Positions 35,298 to 49,602 are shown, counted from the first letter of the stretch. The stretch is 64,000 nt of DNA from Burhinus oedicnemus (GCA_008921705.1 VFFE01006842.1:451394-515393), one strand, 5' to 3'. Made by a program: numbers and translations. Notes: a model not told the origin generated them from the letters alone.

Positions 35298-37989
35298 AAA
35301 TGATCTTTGTCCAAGTCATGTGATACGACACAGAATTATTTGACATCTGAGAGAAGACTGCCGCCTGTGTTTCTGGACTTTGGATCATGTGTTGTCTTGA
35401 CAATATAGGGTCAAAGAAAAAAACAAAGAAAGAAAGAAGGGCTTAGGACCAGAAATGCAATACCTAACTTTGAAGGACTTCAGCACATAGCTGAATATGC
35501 AGTCGGGTTGAATCAAATTCAACTTCTTGCATCCCTCTGCAGCTGTCTAACCCTGGAAGTACCTAAAGTCACACAGGACTCCCCCTGGTCAGCCAGAATT
35601 TCCTTCAGTTCCCTCATTGAATGGTAATTGGGAAAATCTGTTGAGTCCCACCACTGTGCGCATCTCAGCTGAGGAACCTGGGGAGCTGGTGCAGAATGCA
35701 TGAACTCAAGAAAAGGAAACAATTATGAGGCTGGTTTTATAGTCATGTGTCTCAGGGTTTTTTTTTAGCTGGTGAGACATTGGTGTGGATCCTTTTGTAT
35801 TTACAGCTACATATGTAAGGAAGTTTAAGTCCCTCAAATTCTCCTATCTTAACTGCCTCCCCAAAATGTCCAGACTAGTTTGCTGTCCTTCCAGTCTTGA
35901 AACTCTTGCACTCTTGCCTGCAGACTTCAACAGGTAAGATGAAAAGAGACCCAGTCATTGTACTCTCAGGGACAGATAATAATTTCCTGTCAGCATATTC
36001 TTAAGAAAGCAAAGTTATTAAAAAAGAGACAAGAAGGGTATAGACACCTATACGGCATGTACACCTGCAAGAGTGCCCCTTTCAAATACCCTCTTACGTA
36101 CATGCAAAAAAGAGGCTGAACCTCCTTATTGACATGGATAAGGCCTTCAAAAGGACCAGAGGGGTAAATGTTTCAAGGCATTTAAGTGTTTCCAGAAATT
36201 TAACAAAAAGGGAGATGGGCAGTTGACCTGTAAGGGAAATGGGTGCTCTAGAGGCTAAAGATCTGCAATGGGAAAACAGAAAGGTAAAGTAATTTTTAGC
36301 CTATGCAAAAGATATCCAGCTTACTTGGGCTAACTTGCTTTGCTATACCTATATTTTCCCATCTATTAAAGTAACTATAATAGAGGTCAGCTAAAGACAA
36401 GTACAAAAGCATATCCCGTAGGATGCAAGAGTTGAAGGTATTAATACTTTTTAAGCTCTAATGATGAAAATATGGATGATTTATTTCTTTTGCTTGCATT
36501 TGGTTACAGAATATCAGATTCCAGTAATGCACTGGTTAATAATATAAAAAAAAAAAAGCAGTAGAGAAGTGGAAATAATGAAGCTGGTTAAGATTCTGTT
36601 GCTTCTCACAGGGGAAAAAATGGCTTTATTGTGATTCAAGCAGAGCAGCCAGATTTCAAGTATTTGATACTAGCAGGTAATGGGAAATTACCCAGGTTTT
36701 TCTCGTATTTCTGCTCCAGCATCTTAACTTGAGCACCCTACATCATTCTATTTCATGGGCTCTGACACTTGGTAAATGGGTTTAAAAACTTTTAAAAAGA
36801 AGGAAAGAAACCCATAAAGCCCTTTTGTTTTGAGCTATTATAATCACAATTTTCAGAAAACAGCATCCGTATCCTGGGCTGATGGTATGTTACAATGGCA
36901 CGTCACATCTGGATATATCAACCATATAATATTGTTTGACTGGCAGCAGCATTGCCAATTCGAGGAAAGGCACCTCTAACTGAGGCAGCATTTCCAAACA
37001 CATTTCTACTCCCAGCCTATAACATTTGCATGTCTGCCTCTTGGGCTCTGTATTGCTCTTTTGGCTGGTAAGGTGATGAAAATCAGGCTTCAGTAAGGGA
37101 ATATCCACAGTGCTGTCAGGGCCTCCAGGACCAGAGCCTCAATAGATGTATCTAAGCTACCTTTAATCTAGATTTCTTGGGTTTTTTCTAGATTTCCCTG
37201 GAATAAAGGTATTAACATAGTCAGGTTTGGACAGCCAGTATTAAAGTCACCAGTAAAGCTGTGAAAACTACCTGTACCCAAACCTGCTTGTGGAGTGCTG
37301 GGGAATCTTTTCTCCATTCAGTGCGTGAGGGTTAAATATTTACACTTCTTCACCAGAAAATCAGCTTGATCTGATCGGTGCAGGTCCTTGTATGTCCCTT
37401 TTCTCTATCATATTTCTTGCTGCACACTGGCTGCCTGCATTTGCTCTGAGGGCAGGTAAGGACCATTTATGAGAACCATTCCTGGAAGGAACCAGGCAAA
37501 TATTCTTATAAACTGCAGAGGTCACATCTACCTTTTATAGGGAAAGCTTTAAACTGTTTTCACTTTTATTTGTGAAGTTCACACAACACAGTTAGTTCTA
37601 GATGCATATTTTGTGCTTCTGTAGCCAAAACAGTGATTTCCAATGCCATGAAAAGTTTATTGAAAAACTGTACCCACAATCTCTTGTTTAAGGAGTATTT
37701 AGTCAATGATTTAAGTATTTTCAAAGAATAGTCTTCAAGATAATCACATAGTCTTAAAATTTAGCAAGTATAATTTCTGTTATTCCTTTATGTGAAAAAC
37801 TGTTAAACCAGTCCTGGAAGCAGAACGAAACAGTACAATTTAAGTGACGGAGACAAATTGCTAAGAGTAAACAGTCGTGTTGAAAAGTCCTCACTAATCC
37901 AGATGACGACAGATAAACCAGACCATTTGGTGTGTGATGAATAAAGTCTGCATTCTAGCTCTTAATTAACATAGTGAAAACACAGGAAA

Positions 37990-38220
37990 GGTTGACATCT
38001 ACTCGGGGTAAGATTCATCTCACCTAACTTTGGATACCTACAAAGCAGACATCTACAACTAAATGGCTGTCTAGACTCAGTCTTTAGCTGATGGAGGGGC
38101 ATAGACACTTCTAGAGCTTTTTTTCATTTCATCTGGTTTCTTACGTTAGGATGAAATTAGCTGAGCTCTAGATGTGGCAATTTCTCTCCATCAGGTATGA
38201 AAGGAGCATATTCACTTTCG
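37990..38220 (+). repeat. Possible ancient interspersed repeat
   Basis: The sequence from about 38010 (GATTCATCTCACCTAACTTT) through GGAGGGGCATAGACACTTCT to the ATTAGCTGAGCTCTAGA region reads like an eroded dispersed repeat found in avian DNA. This rests on my pattern memory only. A self-comparison across a bird genome would show whether it is repeated. Confidence 0.25.
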
Positions 38221-41200
38221 TCATTGATGCAAATATCTGCACTGTAGGCATTTGTATTTAGCCAGATGAATCATGCTGACGGTGTCTGTATGATTTTAAC
38301 TCTTCCTCATCCTTTCTGATGTAGACTTATTTTTACTTGCATTGACACAAAATAAGAGAATTTCGTTTCAGAAAGGGGTATCCATGACAGTACACAAAGA
38401 CCAAGTCAAGCAGCACTTAAAAGGGGAGGATTCTGCACTCTTTACTGTTCCATAGTTCTTTCTGCTTCAGAGACATCAAAATAACAGGAAATTACTGTAT
38501 TTTTTGACCTTCAGCTCTCCTAATCTTTATTACTAACAAATCGGACAGCTGTGGTAAGACAGAAACAAAACGTATATGCAATGTATTCCAAATCAAATTT
38601 TGAAATCTTGACATTTAAGGAAATTGCATTTCATTTTCGTGCCGCTGTTTTAAAAGCGCAGGTGAAATTTCTCTATTTTATTTTTAAATCAGAAGGCAAG
38701 ACCTTGAAAATGTGTTTCAAACAAGGTTAGTTTTGCATCTAAATATGTAAAATAGCAAAAGCTGATATGACTTGAGGAAGCAAAAATGTGGGATTCAGAG
38801 CTGAGCCCTTGAAAATTAGTAAATGCCTGTGTTATCATGTCTAGATAAACCTTATTTTGACCAGCCTATAAGTGCACTATAATAACACTTTTAGTTACAT
38901 CAGCGTACTTTTTACTTTTTTTACAGGATTTCATTCCTTCTCTTTTGTACATTGCATAGGATGGATATTGTGTTTCAAAGACATTGATAAATCTGCCATT
39001 TGCTATCTTTCAGGGACACGCTTGGGAATTTTTAAGACAACCTGAGTATCTAATAATTCATAAATATTTCCTGTAAATTTTAATTAGTGATGTCCAGGAC
39101 CTTCAACTTTCTTTAATGCCAGTGTGAGCAGGATACACTCACCTGTTCCTCCTCTGCTAAAGTCATGCCATATATACCTGTGCCTCAAAGGACTGTCTGT
39201 AGTCATCATCATAACCAAGTTCATGAAAGATATTTTGGTATTTTCTGGAATCCTCAGCTTTAAATTTTTGACTGATTTAATGGCATTTCCAGGACTTCAC
39301 TTCTGGGTGTTGGTTATGGCAGAAGCTTATTGCTGTTCAGAAAGTGAGATGAGGCTCGTCCTGTCCCCTCAGATCAGCAGGGCCAAGCTCAAATGCTGCA
39401 GCTTTCTTCTTCCTGTATCATAAGTAGAGGTGGTTAATAGGAAAATGACAATTATAGCTACCTTATGGACAGATATTTTACTTTAATGCCTGTAATGTGG
39501 CCAGATGCCATGGTATAAATAACACAACGAACAAACAACTATAACAGCACTAATGACCTTGTGAGACAGTTTGCAAAATGCAAGGCATTTAAGCTTGCTC
39601 CTATTCAGTCTTTTTAAGAAATTGCACTTACCTTCCCCCTGTGAGGGAAGGGAGACAGCAAGTGTGTTCTTTATAGGCACCAGGATCCTCATGGGATGTA
39701 AAAAATTATGCATAATGGAGCTGTCAGGAAATTTTCATATTTAGACAAGAAGTTGACAAAGTTTTGGCTTTTTGCCAGTTCTTAAGAATTCTGTCATTCA
39801 GAAGGTGAAAAGTATGTGGTTTTTTTCTTCCTGTCCAAAGGCTTTCCTCCTTCTTGACCAAACATAACCCTTTACATTTTAACTCAGCCAGAAAAAAAAA
39901 TAAATCTGAGACGACACAAATGCAAAACTCTTGCTGTCCTCCAAGCTCTGTGTGAGAGCCACAGCAGAAAAAAAAAAAAGTGTGTCATGCACTTTTCATT
40001 ACCAGTATGCTGCAGAAATGATTGATATTTTCATACTGTTTAGCCCTCACCCATCTACCGCAGCTTTAAAATAAAAGAAATGTTGCCAGCACTTTTCATA
40101 TTGAGGGGCTGCAGGACCGCTCCGGGCCTCCTTGCAGCCGTATTGCTGAAGGTTATTATTAATTGTCTGTCTGTTAACCTGCTTGTGGTGCTCAGAGGTG
40201 TCTGATGGCTGGAACTTTATCATGCGAATACAACTAGCGAAGGAATACCTTGGCTTGATAACTTCAGGACATGACGCTTCCTTTTGAAATTTGAGAACTC
40301 AAGGCATTTTCCTTGGCAGGGTGTGTACAGACAACCTGCCATTATGATTGATTGCATTCATGGAGCACTTCTGCCCTTGTCTCATTACTGAAGGATACAT
40401 CCTTGGCTCCACGCAGTTCCCTTCCATTGTCTGGCACCTTCCTCCTTTAATGAGATTTAAATCTGTTGCAGGTACTTTCAAGCAGTCTGAGAAACTCTTA
40501 TCCTTCTTTCCACTCCGTGTTAACCTGTGGGGATAGCAGTTGATGTGCTGTGGTCCGGTTGCCCTGGACTGTGCCAGAAGATAGAGCTCACTCTCTGCCT
40601 CCCCTTTGAAATAAAGGAAAAGTGCTGTAAACACGAGTCCCTTCTCAAATACGATATTCAGATTTCAGCCACCAGCTCTGCCTCATGGTCATTATCTACA
40701 GAACACAGATTTGGGGTGGGCTTTAGATGAATCTCTTCCATCTTCAAAATGATGCAAAGAAAGCTCTTAATTTGAATTTTCACACACTTAGAAGGTATGT
40801 AACACATACAGAACTTGTGCAACTACTGAATAAAGTACCTTACTATATTTTCATTGATTGTCTTTGTGTGAATCACACATGCCTATTATTAATTCAGCTT
40901 CATAACAGTGTTTTTTCACGATGCCTTGCCACCCAATTACCCCTCAGAGAAGACCTAGACTTATAGTCCTGTCACTGTCACAGGTTCCTTTTGAGCTGTC
41001 CAATCCAGTACAACTAGAATCAGAAAATAAGACAGATCAATAGGACAAAATACTTCCTAGAAGAAAAGAGGATTATGGTCAGTTCAATTCAAGACTTTGG
41101 TTTGCCTAGGCTATTTAATTCTTTCAATAAGATATATATGGTTTTAAACCTTTTGCTATTTATGTAATGGCTTATGGTAGGGGTTTCTTTCCTATCAGTA

Positions 41201-41840
41201 AAATTGAATAGTATTTTACTCTGGGTTACTCTTCCTTGCTCACCACATGATCCCAAAGGAACAAATTTACAGTACTTAGCCTGACTCTTGGATAATCCTG
41301 TGAGGATGGTACATGTGGTGCTGCTGGTAAATATACTGTAGCTGGAATGAGACCACTCGTGAAATAGATGAGAGGCTTTCTATTCTATGGACAAAAGGGA
41401 AACTAGGAGCTGGTATTACTGCTGCCACTGCTCGCACCAGTAGCTGTGAGAACACAAAACCAAAGAAAATTTGGGAGCTATTGCTTTAAGGTATCTGGAA
41501 ATAACATTCCTTAAACATGTTCTTTTCTGATGCTTCATTATACACAAGCAATTTAAATTGCTACTATTCATGTTTTCTATACAATTTCAGTCTCTGATCT
41601 TTCTCTTCCTTGTGCAGTTGCTATCCTTTCCCTGATAAGAAGGTGTGTGTTATAATTCTGTGTTTAATATATTTGCATTCTTTATAGCTCATGATTGGTA
41701 ATTATACTTTTCCTATTAATAGACTTCTTTCGTCTTTCAAACATTATCTCATTGGATTCTGGCAAATCCTTTTAGGCATACTACGACTTCCAGACTTCTG
41801 TTACCTAATCTGTCTTCCTGGCTAGTTTTAAAGTAAGTAT

Positions 41841-41842
<2 letters not shown>

Positions 41843-41887
<45 letters not shown>
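41843..41887. repeat. Poly(T) tract, 45 bases
   Basis: An uninterrupted run of T, followed by AGTC and further T-rich sequence. It could be the A-tail of a minus-strand retroposon lying to the right, but no body or target duplication is recognisable. Confidence 0.9.
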
Positions 41888-41889
<2 letters not shown>

Positions 41890-42426
41890 TCTTTTTTTCA
41901 TTTTTTCTTTGCTGTGTTTCTGGAGAGGTGAGCTATTTGAGATTGCACTTCCTCTAGGTAAGATACTGTATCTAGCTATCGACTTTTGCTTAATGATTGA
42001 GCTTTCTATGGACACAGCTTGTCAATTCCTCATAGCTAAAATTTCATATCAGATTTTTGTCATATGAATGTCCCTTTCGTGTACAATTAAGAAACCAAAG
42101 AATTACAGTCAATTGTGGGCAAGTGTGTGAACTGTTGCAGGCTTCTCTGAAGAGACTTACATACTGTTTGGAGTCAATCATATGGTCTGCAGCTGCATGT
42201 TTTCGTAGGTTAATACTGTAGCAAGACCTTCTGGAAATAACTGCCATAAATAGATTGTTGGTAGAAAGAACTGAACACACCTACTGTTGGTCTGAGAGAA
42301 ATAACTATTATAATTGGTGCTTTCTGGTCTGTACAACCCCTGGGAGCCAAGGACTTTCTTCTCAAAAGAATTCTGTAACAATTACACCCAGGGGCTGTGT
42401 GTATGTCATGACATAAAACACAGTCT

Positions 42427-42504
42427 GAATTAATTATTTAGTATGGTGCAGCCCACTTTGACTTATAAGCTATAAAAAGCCCGCCTAAGAGAGAATTAAT
42501 TATT
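42427..42504. promoter_or_regulatory. Paired homeodomain-type AT motifs, speculative
   Basis: GAATTAATTATT occurs twice, at 42427-42438 and 42493-42504, with TATAAAAAG in between (about 42471-42479). TAATTA cores are the standard homeodomain binding core. This could be an enhancer or chance in AT-rich DNA; nothing else supports function. Confidence 0.15.
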
Positions 42505-45421
42505 GCTGGAAATAACATATAATTACAATGTTGCAGGGAAAAGATAAGAATTAATGTGCCAGGTGTAAGTAGATTAGACCAGCTTGACAGAAATGAGCAA
42601 CTAAAAAAGAATTTATAGATGAAAGCTTACAGCCATTGCACCCATAGTGACTGGAAAGCATTACCATGTGATGACTGCTTAGTGGCTTATGCGAAATGAG
42701 ATATTGGCTTTAGACTCATTGCTCAGAGACAGGTCTCTGTGTCACAAATCTGACAACAAAATGGAGTGAATGGAATGTCTCATCAGAGAAACAAGGAGAG
42801 AAAAAGCTTAGAGGCTAAATTATACTTATTTCCCTTCTTGAAATTGTCTCCTTGGGTAGGAGTTGAGAAGTCTTGTGGCAGGGAAAGGGGCTTTGTGGGT
42901 AAACACATTTCAGTCTGTGTTTCTGTGTTTGTCCAGTGGTGCAGGACTATGAACTCCGCAGTGGAGAGCCAGCTGCTTTTCATGAGGAAAAAAAAAAAAA
43001 TGCTGCTTTATTCATGGTCTATCAAATAGGGTGGAAAGAAGAGGAAGAGAGAGAAAAGAAGGAAGTTTTCACATGGCTCGACACTTTTCCTAACCATCTC
43101 ATCTTCTTGTTTTGAAAAGGAGCATTTATAATATTCTGCTCTTTGACACCTTGGAGAGGCATTCATCCCAAGGTTAACGCGTGTTTTGCATGGTTCCAAG
43201 GTCAGTGTGAGAGAAGTTATCTTAACCTGCTGTGTGGAGTCTAATTAGGAACATCAACACCTTGAATGAACATTGAAGACCATTGTACTGATGGTTTTCT
43301 TCTACCTGGCATTACAAGCTGACTTCACTAAGTCATTACAGATAATTCAGAACTTCATAAAACCAAGATTTTGAAGAATTTAAAGAACTGGTGTGAAAGA
43401 CGAAAGAAGAGCCACTCAACGTAGGTAGTCTATGCAACAGTATGGGAGAAATGAACAGCTCACTGGAATGAGGTAAACATCCCTCTAAGCATGCCTGATT
43501 CCATCTGATGGATACAGGAATTGGGCAGAATTGTACATAATGTATACAATTTTCGAATTGTTCAATTATTAGCAAAGAGTCAGTAGGCTCTGCACCTGGG
43601 TCCGTCTTCAGGATGACATAAAATTGGAGAGTTTAATCTTTCCCCATTTCCTGCCTAGCTTATCTGCAACACTGATTTTTCTCTTTTAGTGTTGTAATAG
43701 TGTAATATCAGGCACATGATTAACTCAGCAGCCGATCACAGCTACTCCAGGTTGCCTACCACATGCCACCTTTTGCTATGTTAGGACTTAAGACCAGGAA
43801 TCATAGCAGCTTCTCTAAGAGATCAGTTTAGTAAGAACTGCACTAAAGGCACCAAAACCCAACATCATTTTTTGTGTTGCTAATAGATTTTAGATAAATT
43901 TGAGGCTTAACTTTCGTTTTTTCTTTGGTTCACAAGTTGCTAAGCATTTTTCCAGGACTGGTTAAAAAAAAAAAAAAAGACATTATTACATTATTTACAT
44001 CATCCATACTGTCACTGTTGATAGTAGCTTGTTCCCTTACTTCAAAACTGAATATTAGTGGTTCAGATAAAACAGAATCATTCCATTCCACTTACAAAAA
44101 TTGTCTGACTTTTATTCCAGTTATATGGAACTAAAATTAAGACTTTCAGGAACATGGTTTAGTAGAATAGAATGTACTGACTTTTTAAAAAAAGTTTTAA
44201 TGAAAAGACACTCTGGCCTTCTAGTTTTCATTATAATTCCTTTGAGTTTTGGGGAGATAAGCCTGAAATCAGTTAATCTTATGCTGATGTGAACCTATGT
44301 GAAGAGGACCTCTGGAGGTTTGCTTACCATTGCTTAATACTTAAATAACTAAAATGCTAATATACAGATCTAATTTTTGGTTGATTGTCTCACAGAGATT
44401 GCTAGATGTAATGCACTTTACAACGTGAACCAATCCATTGTTTTGATTTCAACTGTATTGGGCCATGCATAATTATGATTGATTCTTGTGAGCACTCACA
44501 AATTCACATAATGAAGAGTTTAGTATAGCAATAGAATCAATACAGAGTAAAGCTTTGTCAATGTTATTTAAGACTTTACAATTAAAATCACAAAAATATC
44601 TCCCAGAAGTTAATGTTTCAGTATCCACATTAACATTCCCCAGTTGCTGTTTCACTGGCATTCATTTTATAACAGAAAGAGACAAGAATATAAATAAGAA
44701 GAAAACCGATATGTGTTCATGCCTACATCCACATGGTAGTGTCCTAATTGCCACTCACATAGAGATGATTGAGTTAGTGGTAAAGTTTGCAACAACACTG
44801 TTGTTCAGGCTTGAAAGGAAAAAAACCTGTTCACAAGAACCCAGGATCTATATGGTCTTGTGCTACATCGCCAGTTGAGACTGCACTGCCATTCCATAGA
44901 CCTCTCGGTTGACTAGGACAAATTTGGGCGTATCTCTGTCATTTGCATTGTGTATGTGGATTGTATAGCCTATAGGTATAGCCTATATGTATAGGCTGTA
45001 TCAGAACTTTGTCTAAGGGTCAAGCCTTGGAATTTGATTTTTGGTACTATCGAAAGATTGCAGTAGTCTCTGACATGTTTCAGTTTATGCAACCTGCATT
45101 TCTCCAAACATTTCCAAGCCACAGTGCAAGACTCAGACCAGGCCAGGGACGAGTCACACTGATTATTTTCCAGTGGCTCTCATATTTGGTAGGCTAGGAG
45201 AATTCAATATTACGCATGTGGGTCATTCTATGCCCTGTTGTTGCAATGCCATAAGCATGTTGCTTTATTAGTATAGCTGTAGAATACCTAAATACCAGCC
45301 AGTTTGGCTCTCCCGTCGTTATCTCTTGTCTCATCTGGGTTTGAATTTTGCATCTGTATATGTTTTGTGAAGCGGGACATTTTGTTTCCTCTGTACTTTT
45401 CTGTTCAAAAAGGGACAACTG

Positions 45422-45446
45422 AAAACAAACAAACAAACAAACAAAC
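45422..45446. repeat. (AAAC)n microsatellite
   Basis: About six AAAC units in a row; an ordinary tetranucleotide repeat. Confidence 0.85.
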
Positions 45447-45509
45447 TAGAGGAAACTGTTTAAACGGCCCTCTGTTTAAACATGCTCCACGGAAATAAGA
45501 GCACACAAC

Positions 45510-45600
45510 AGGAAGGTCTTTTTTGATCATCAGTTCCAGCCCCCTGCTGCCACTGGCACAGACATACAATCCCTCCCATAAACGGATCAGGCTTCAATGA
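45510..45600 (-). repeat. Possible old CR1/L3 fragment
   Basis: TTTTGATCATCAGTTCCAGC followed by CCCCTGCTGCC and CAATCCCTCCCATAAA resembles, on the minus strand, the segment near the 3' end of older CR1/L3 elements. The tail repeats are missing and similarity is short, so confidence is low. Confidence 0.35.
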
Positions 45601-48600
45601 TTGCGGTTAGTCTCTGAAGTCCCCAGCTCATTGAGTTGAATAGGTCAGCTTCCCGTCTCGTCACTGTCAATATGTGACAAGACTGTTTTCTGAAAGTTTT
45701 TAACATAAAGGAAGGACGGGGTGGAGGCAGGGTAAGAACACATTTTAAAATGGAAGATTGATTTTGCAGATTAGCATGATTCTGGGAAGACACTGGCAGG
45801 TTTCTTCCGTAACCACAATTATTTTTTGCTAATCATATCAGGGGTATTTGGGGGTGGATTTTGTAATAATACTTTCGTGAATCATAATATGTTCTTTTCA
45901 CGTAAATTGTCTAGGCAAAAGGCTGGAAATTATCAGCTCCTGTAAAAACACATATCATTTTGAAACTCTTTAATGACATTCAAATGACAGTTGAGACTAC
46001 TTCAAAATCTGAGAGCTTCAAAATCTGACTGAGAAGTGATATAAGTGTGTACCTATGCCTTATATTGTTAGTAATCAGGCATATTTAGAACGGACCTGTG
46101 ACCATAAAAATATTGAACATCCTGGTAAAACCAAGTTTACCCTGTTCTTACATTTTCCTTGGCATCTGCTTATGGCTACCGCAGGAGATGGGATATTGGG
46201 CTGTATGGATCTTGGACTTGACCAAGTGAGGCTATTCTTACGTTTTTCCCTACTTTCATTAAATCCTGCTAAAAATCTAATCATATTCTCACTGCACAGT
46301 GACATTTTCTCATTTATTACTTAATTTGAAATTGCTTTTAACTTTCAGGAAACATTTATTTCTACTCCTAGTCTTTAAATGATGATGTTCGGGTGCTTGG
46401 TTCAGTTTAAGATTAAGAAATCTAAATTTAGATATCTAGCATAGATGTCTACTGTTACACTAGGTGTCTATGATCCTGTTACAGTCAATGAAGATCTAGT
46501 CAATACAGATCATAGAGTCCCTCCAGCTCTCTGGTCTTTATACATTGCATTGATTGCATTTCCATTAACGATAACAGGAGCTTATATAATGATATTTATT
46601 CAATTTCCTAAACATAGGTGTCTAATACCATTTGAGATGCGCTACTGTATCCCCTAGCAGCTGATTGCTGCTTCAAAGGGATGCACATCTCCTCCAGAAG
46701 GTCCTTTGTCAGATCTATGAGCCCATTTGTGGGTGTCTTGAATAAACTGGATGGTTTGAAAAAGGCAGCGTGTGCCTGTGTTCAGGCAGTAGAACCAAGT
46801 TCGTTGTGCAGAGGTGGACACATGAATTTAGTACGATAATGAGAATCTCGCCACAGACTTTATTGCCTATAGGCTGGAATTGCTGCTTACAATTCAGTAG
46901 AATTCCTTAATGTGAAATGAAAAATGTACCAGTCCTTCTTGGGTGCTGAATGAAATCTGAGATTTCATTTTCTCAGTTCTTTGAGTCTCTGCAGTTCTGT
47001 CATAGTAGGAGAATGATAATGAAGATAACTGAAAAATGAAGACTAAGAAGGATTTGGTGCATATGTTGGCTTGCTGCTTCATTTAACTGTTTGTTTTTTC
47101 ATGTATTATGTTTGCCTGGGGGTTTTAACTGACAGGGCGAGAAAACATTCTCATACTTTTAGTTTTTCCCCAAACACTAGACCCAGAAGCCTTTTGAGTG
47201 AATGGCTTCAGTGTGTGTTCAAGACCATAATAATTAAAGTATTACCTTTCAACAGAAGACTGCCTAAAGCGCTGTGTTGACAACAAATATAAGTGAAAGT
47301 CCAATAGTGGCAATCTCAGTGTTCAGCAAACGTGAATCAGGAACCCTGGAATCATGTTTTTAGAATCAAGCATCTTATTACTTAGCTTCTTGTCCAGCAT
47401 CTGCACTGCACACCTGTGCCACGTTTGCAAGCCTCTCTGCAGCCAGAGACCTGAAACTGAAACACACAGACACACACACAACAGAAAGGCAACAGAGATT
47501 CCACATAGCTGATTTCTATAGGAATGGAGGATTTAGGTAAAAAAAGACAATTGCTATGAATATTACATTAAATTTGCACAATCTCATGACATCTCCAGTT
47601 GTCCAGCTCTGTCCTGGGGAATACAAATGAGTATTTGTTCCAGCCAAAGTCCCTGTGGCTGACTTCAGTGGTCCAGCTGAGGAATTTCTGTACTTAATCA
47701 CAGCATACATGTTATATATTTTCTTTATGGACCAACAAATGTAGAGACTCAAATAAAGACTTTCCCTATGAAGCCAAGGAACTTCATGTGAATACAATCC
47801 CTCTTAAGAGTAGGACTTTAAGACCAGAACCTGAGGAATTAACAACTAGAACTTTTTTTGCTTTCCATTGCCATTGTAAAAAATACATACTTTTCAGAGA
47901 GTTGCTACAGAGACTGAGAAAATGATGGCAAAGTTTTTTACTGCAGCTAAGCCCAGAAAATTTTCCCTAAGAGAAGCAACAGCTCATGGCTAGGGAGTTG
48001 AGTTGCATTTTCTAGTCCATCTTATTACTGAATGGAGGGGGGAAAAAAGATATCTTCATAAATGGCAATGGCCTGTTATCCTCAAGATAAAAAGTCAAGC
48101 ATTAAGAACAGCAGTTTTAGAAAGGATCTGGGTTTAGTTACCTGAAAAGTAGGGGAGATTCTGTCAATGTGTAAAAGCCAGGGGTTTTGCTGCTCTCGCA
48201 CCAGCCAAGTGGATTTGTTTTTTCTTTTAGACTGAAAAATGACCTTTCAGTCCAAATAAAAAAATGGAAAATTTCCACCTCAAAGCCTATTTGCCTTATG
48301 CATGTCTAATTCTGCATAACCCCTTTAAAATGAAAATGCTTCCATGACAAAAACTAAAAGGCAACCTAAGTGGTACTAGATACCTCTAGGGTTGATCCTG
48401 TGTTATGGAGAGAGATGAGTCAAGGTACACATTCAGGTGAATAAGGTGAGTCCTCGTAATAATCTTCCTCTTGGTATTGGATCATTACAGTATTTCAAAC
48501 TAGCTTGTATCCTGCCAGTGGGAATGAATCTACCTGTTGAATGATGAGATAAAGACAGAAATATCTGCACAGAGTGGGATCATTTAGCAAATTCTGCCTC

Positions 48601-49597
48601 TTATAACTCCAGTGCCAGCCTTCCCCACCAAGAAGCCAGGATCCAGACAAAAGACAGCTAGGAGCCAGTTTTCCTTGCGACACATTTCTACTTACCTCAT
48701 GGTAGTCAAAGACTGTGAATGGATGAATTAGTATTTAAACTACTACCAAAACTTAGATTTATGGTTTTAATAACTTATGAGAAAAATCTGAGCTAAGAGT
48801 AGGAGAGCAATTATTATGTATTTTTCTGCCCTTCCACATAGAAGAATTCAAGCTTTGCTCCAGGTCAACACAAAGAACCACAATTAATCGGTAAAGGCAG
48901 CTAGTCATTAACAACTGGGAAACAGGGATCTATCTTGTCACATCATTTTCTCGGCCGTAAGAGCTGGCACACCCTAAGCATCCTAGTCCACTGCACTGCC
49001 AAGTGTGGGACAGACTATTGACTGTAACTCTGACCATTTTTATTTTCTAGATGAAATGTCCATTCCTGCTAAGCTCTTAATCTCAGTGTGGATATGGCCA
49101 GTTTAGCAGTGTACTTGTGGAGAAGTGACAGTGGTATAGACAGGAGGATGTGATGACTTCATCAACAGTAGACATAATATTTCTGACAACTGCTGATCGG
49201 TGTGGGTTTGTGATGGAGAATATATGGAGAGGATTGTGGGAAGTAATGGCTGAAAAGTCTCGTGGGCTTAGAAGCACAGGCCAAGAAGAGTGTTAATAGA
49301 AATGGACGTATGATCAGAACAGACAGTAACTTAGACAATGCAGCCACTCCTTTCAGAAACTTCTGTGCATTCATTCATTTTTTTTGCCTAGCTCAGCAAA
49401 CACAGACATGGCATGTAATGTTGCAAAATGAGCCTTTCTTAAATAGCAAAACAGGCAGCAGTAACATGAAGTTAAACGCCCTTAACCAGCTGCAGATGCC
49501 GTGACTTTTCTGAAGAGGTAGCTGAAGGGGTTACTCTGAAACCCTTATATCAATGACCTGGAAGGCAGATCTTCTGCTTCCAGAAGTTCACAGATCC
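45601..49597. other. Non-coding stretch
   Basis: No gene supported. It contains a probable old repeat (46395-46750, listed separately) and a CA-rich patch at 47461-47482. Short chance frames only. Confidence 0.5.
46395..46750 (+). repeat. Probable old dispersed repeat of unnamed family, copy 2
   Basis: Shares with copy 1 the core at 46628-46652 (CCATTTGAGATGCGCTACTG and five more bases; 21 of 25 identical) and an upstream TAAACATAGGTGTCT motif at about 46609. It also has an AATAAA at 46740-46745 near its presumed right end. Limits and family are uncertain. Confidence 0.4.
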
Positions 49598-49602
49598 CTG
49601 CT

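Larger units (their letters stand above)
35298..45509. other. Long AT-rich non-coding stretch
   Basis: No gene supported. The region holds a 45-base poly(T) tract (41843-41887), A-runs near 36548, 39892, 39968, 42989 and 43964-43978, an (AAAC)n repeat (45422-45446), a pair of identical 12-mers near 42427 and 42493, and a GC-richer patch at about 40105-40145. The part 37990-38220 resembles an old interspersed repeat seen in bird genomes, but I cannot confirm or name it. Confidence 0.5.

Noticed and set aside
34349..35403. Several 60-119 codon frames on both strands
   Set aside because: Most lie within or across the borders of the solo LTR at 34692-35292 and have no retroviral protein similarity.
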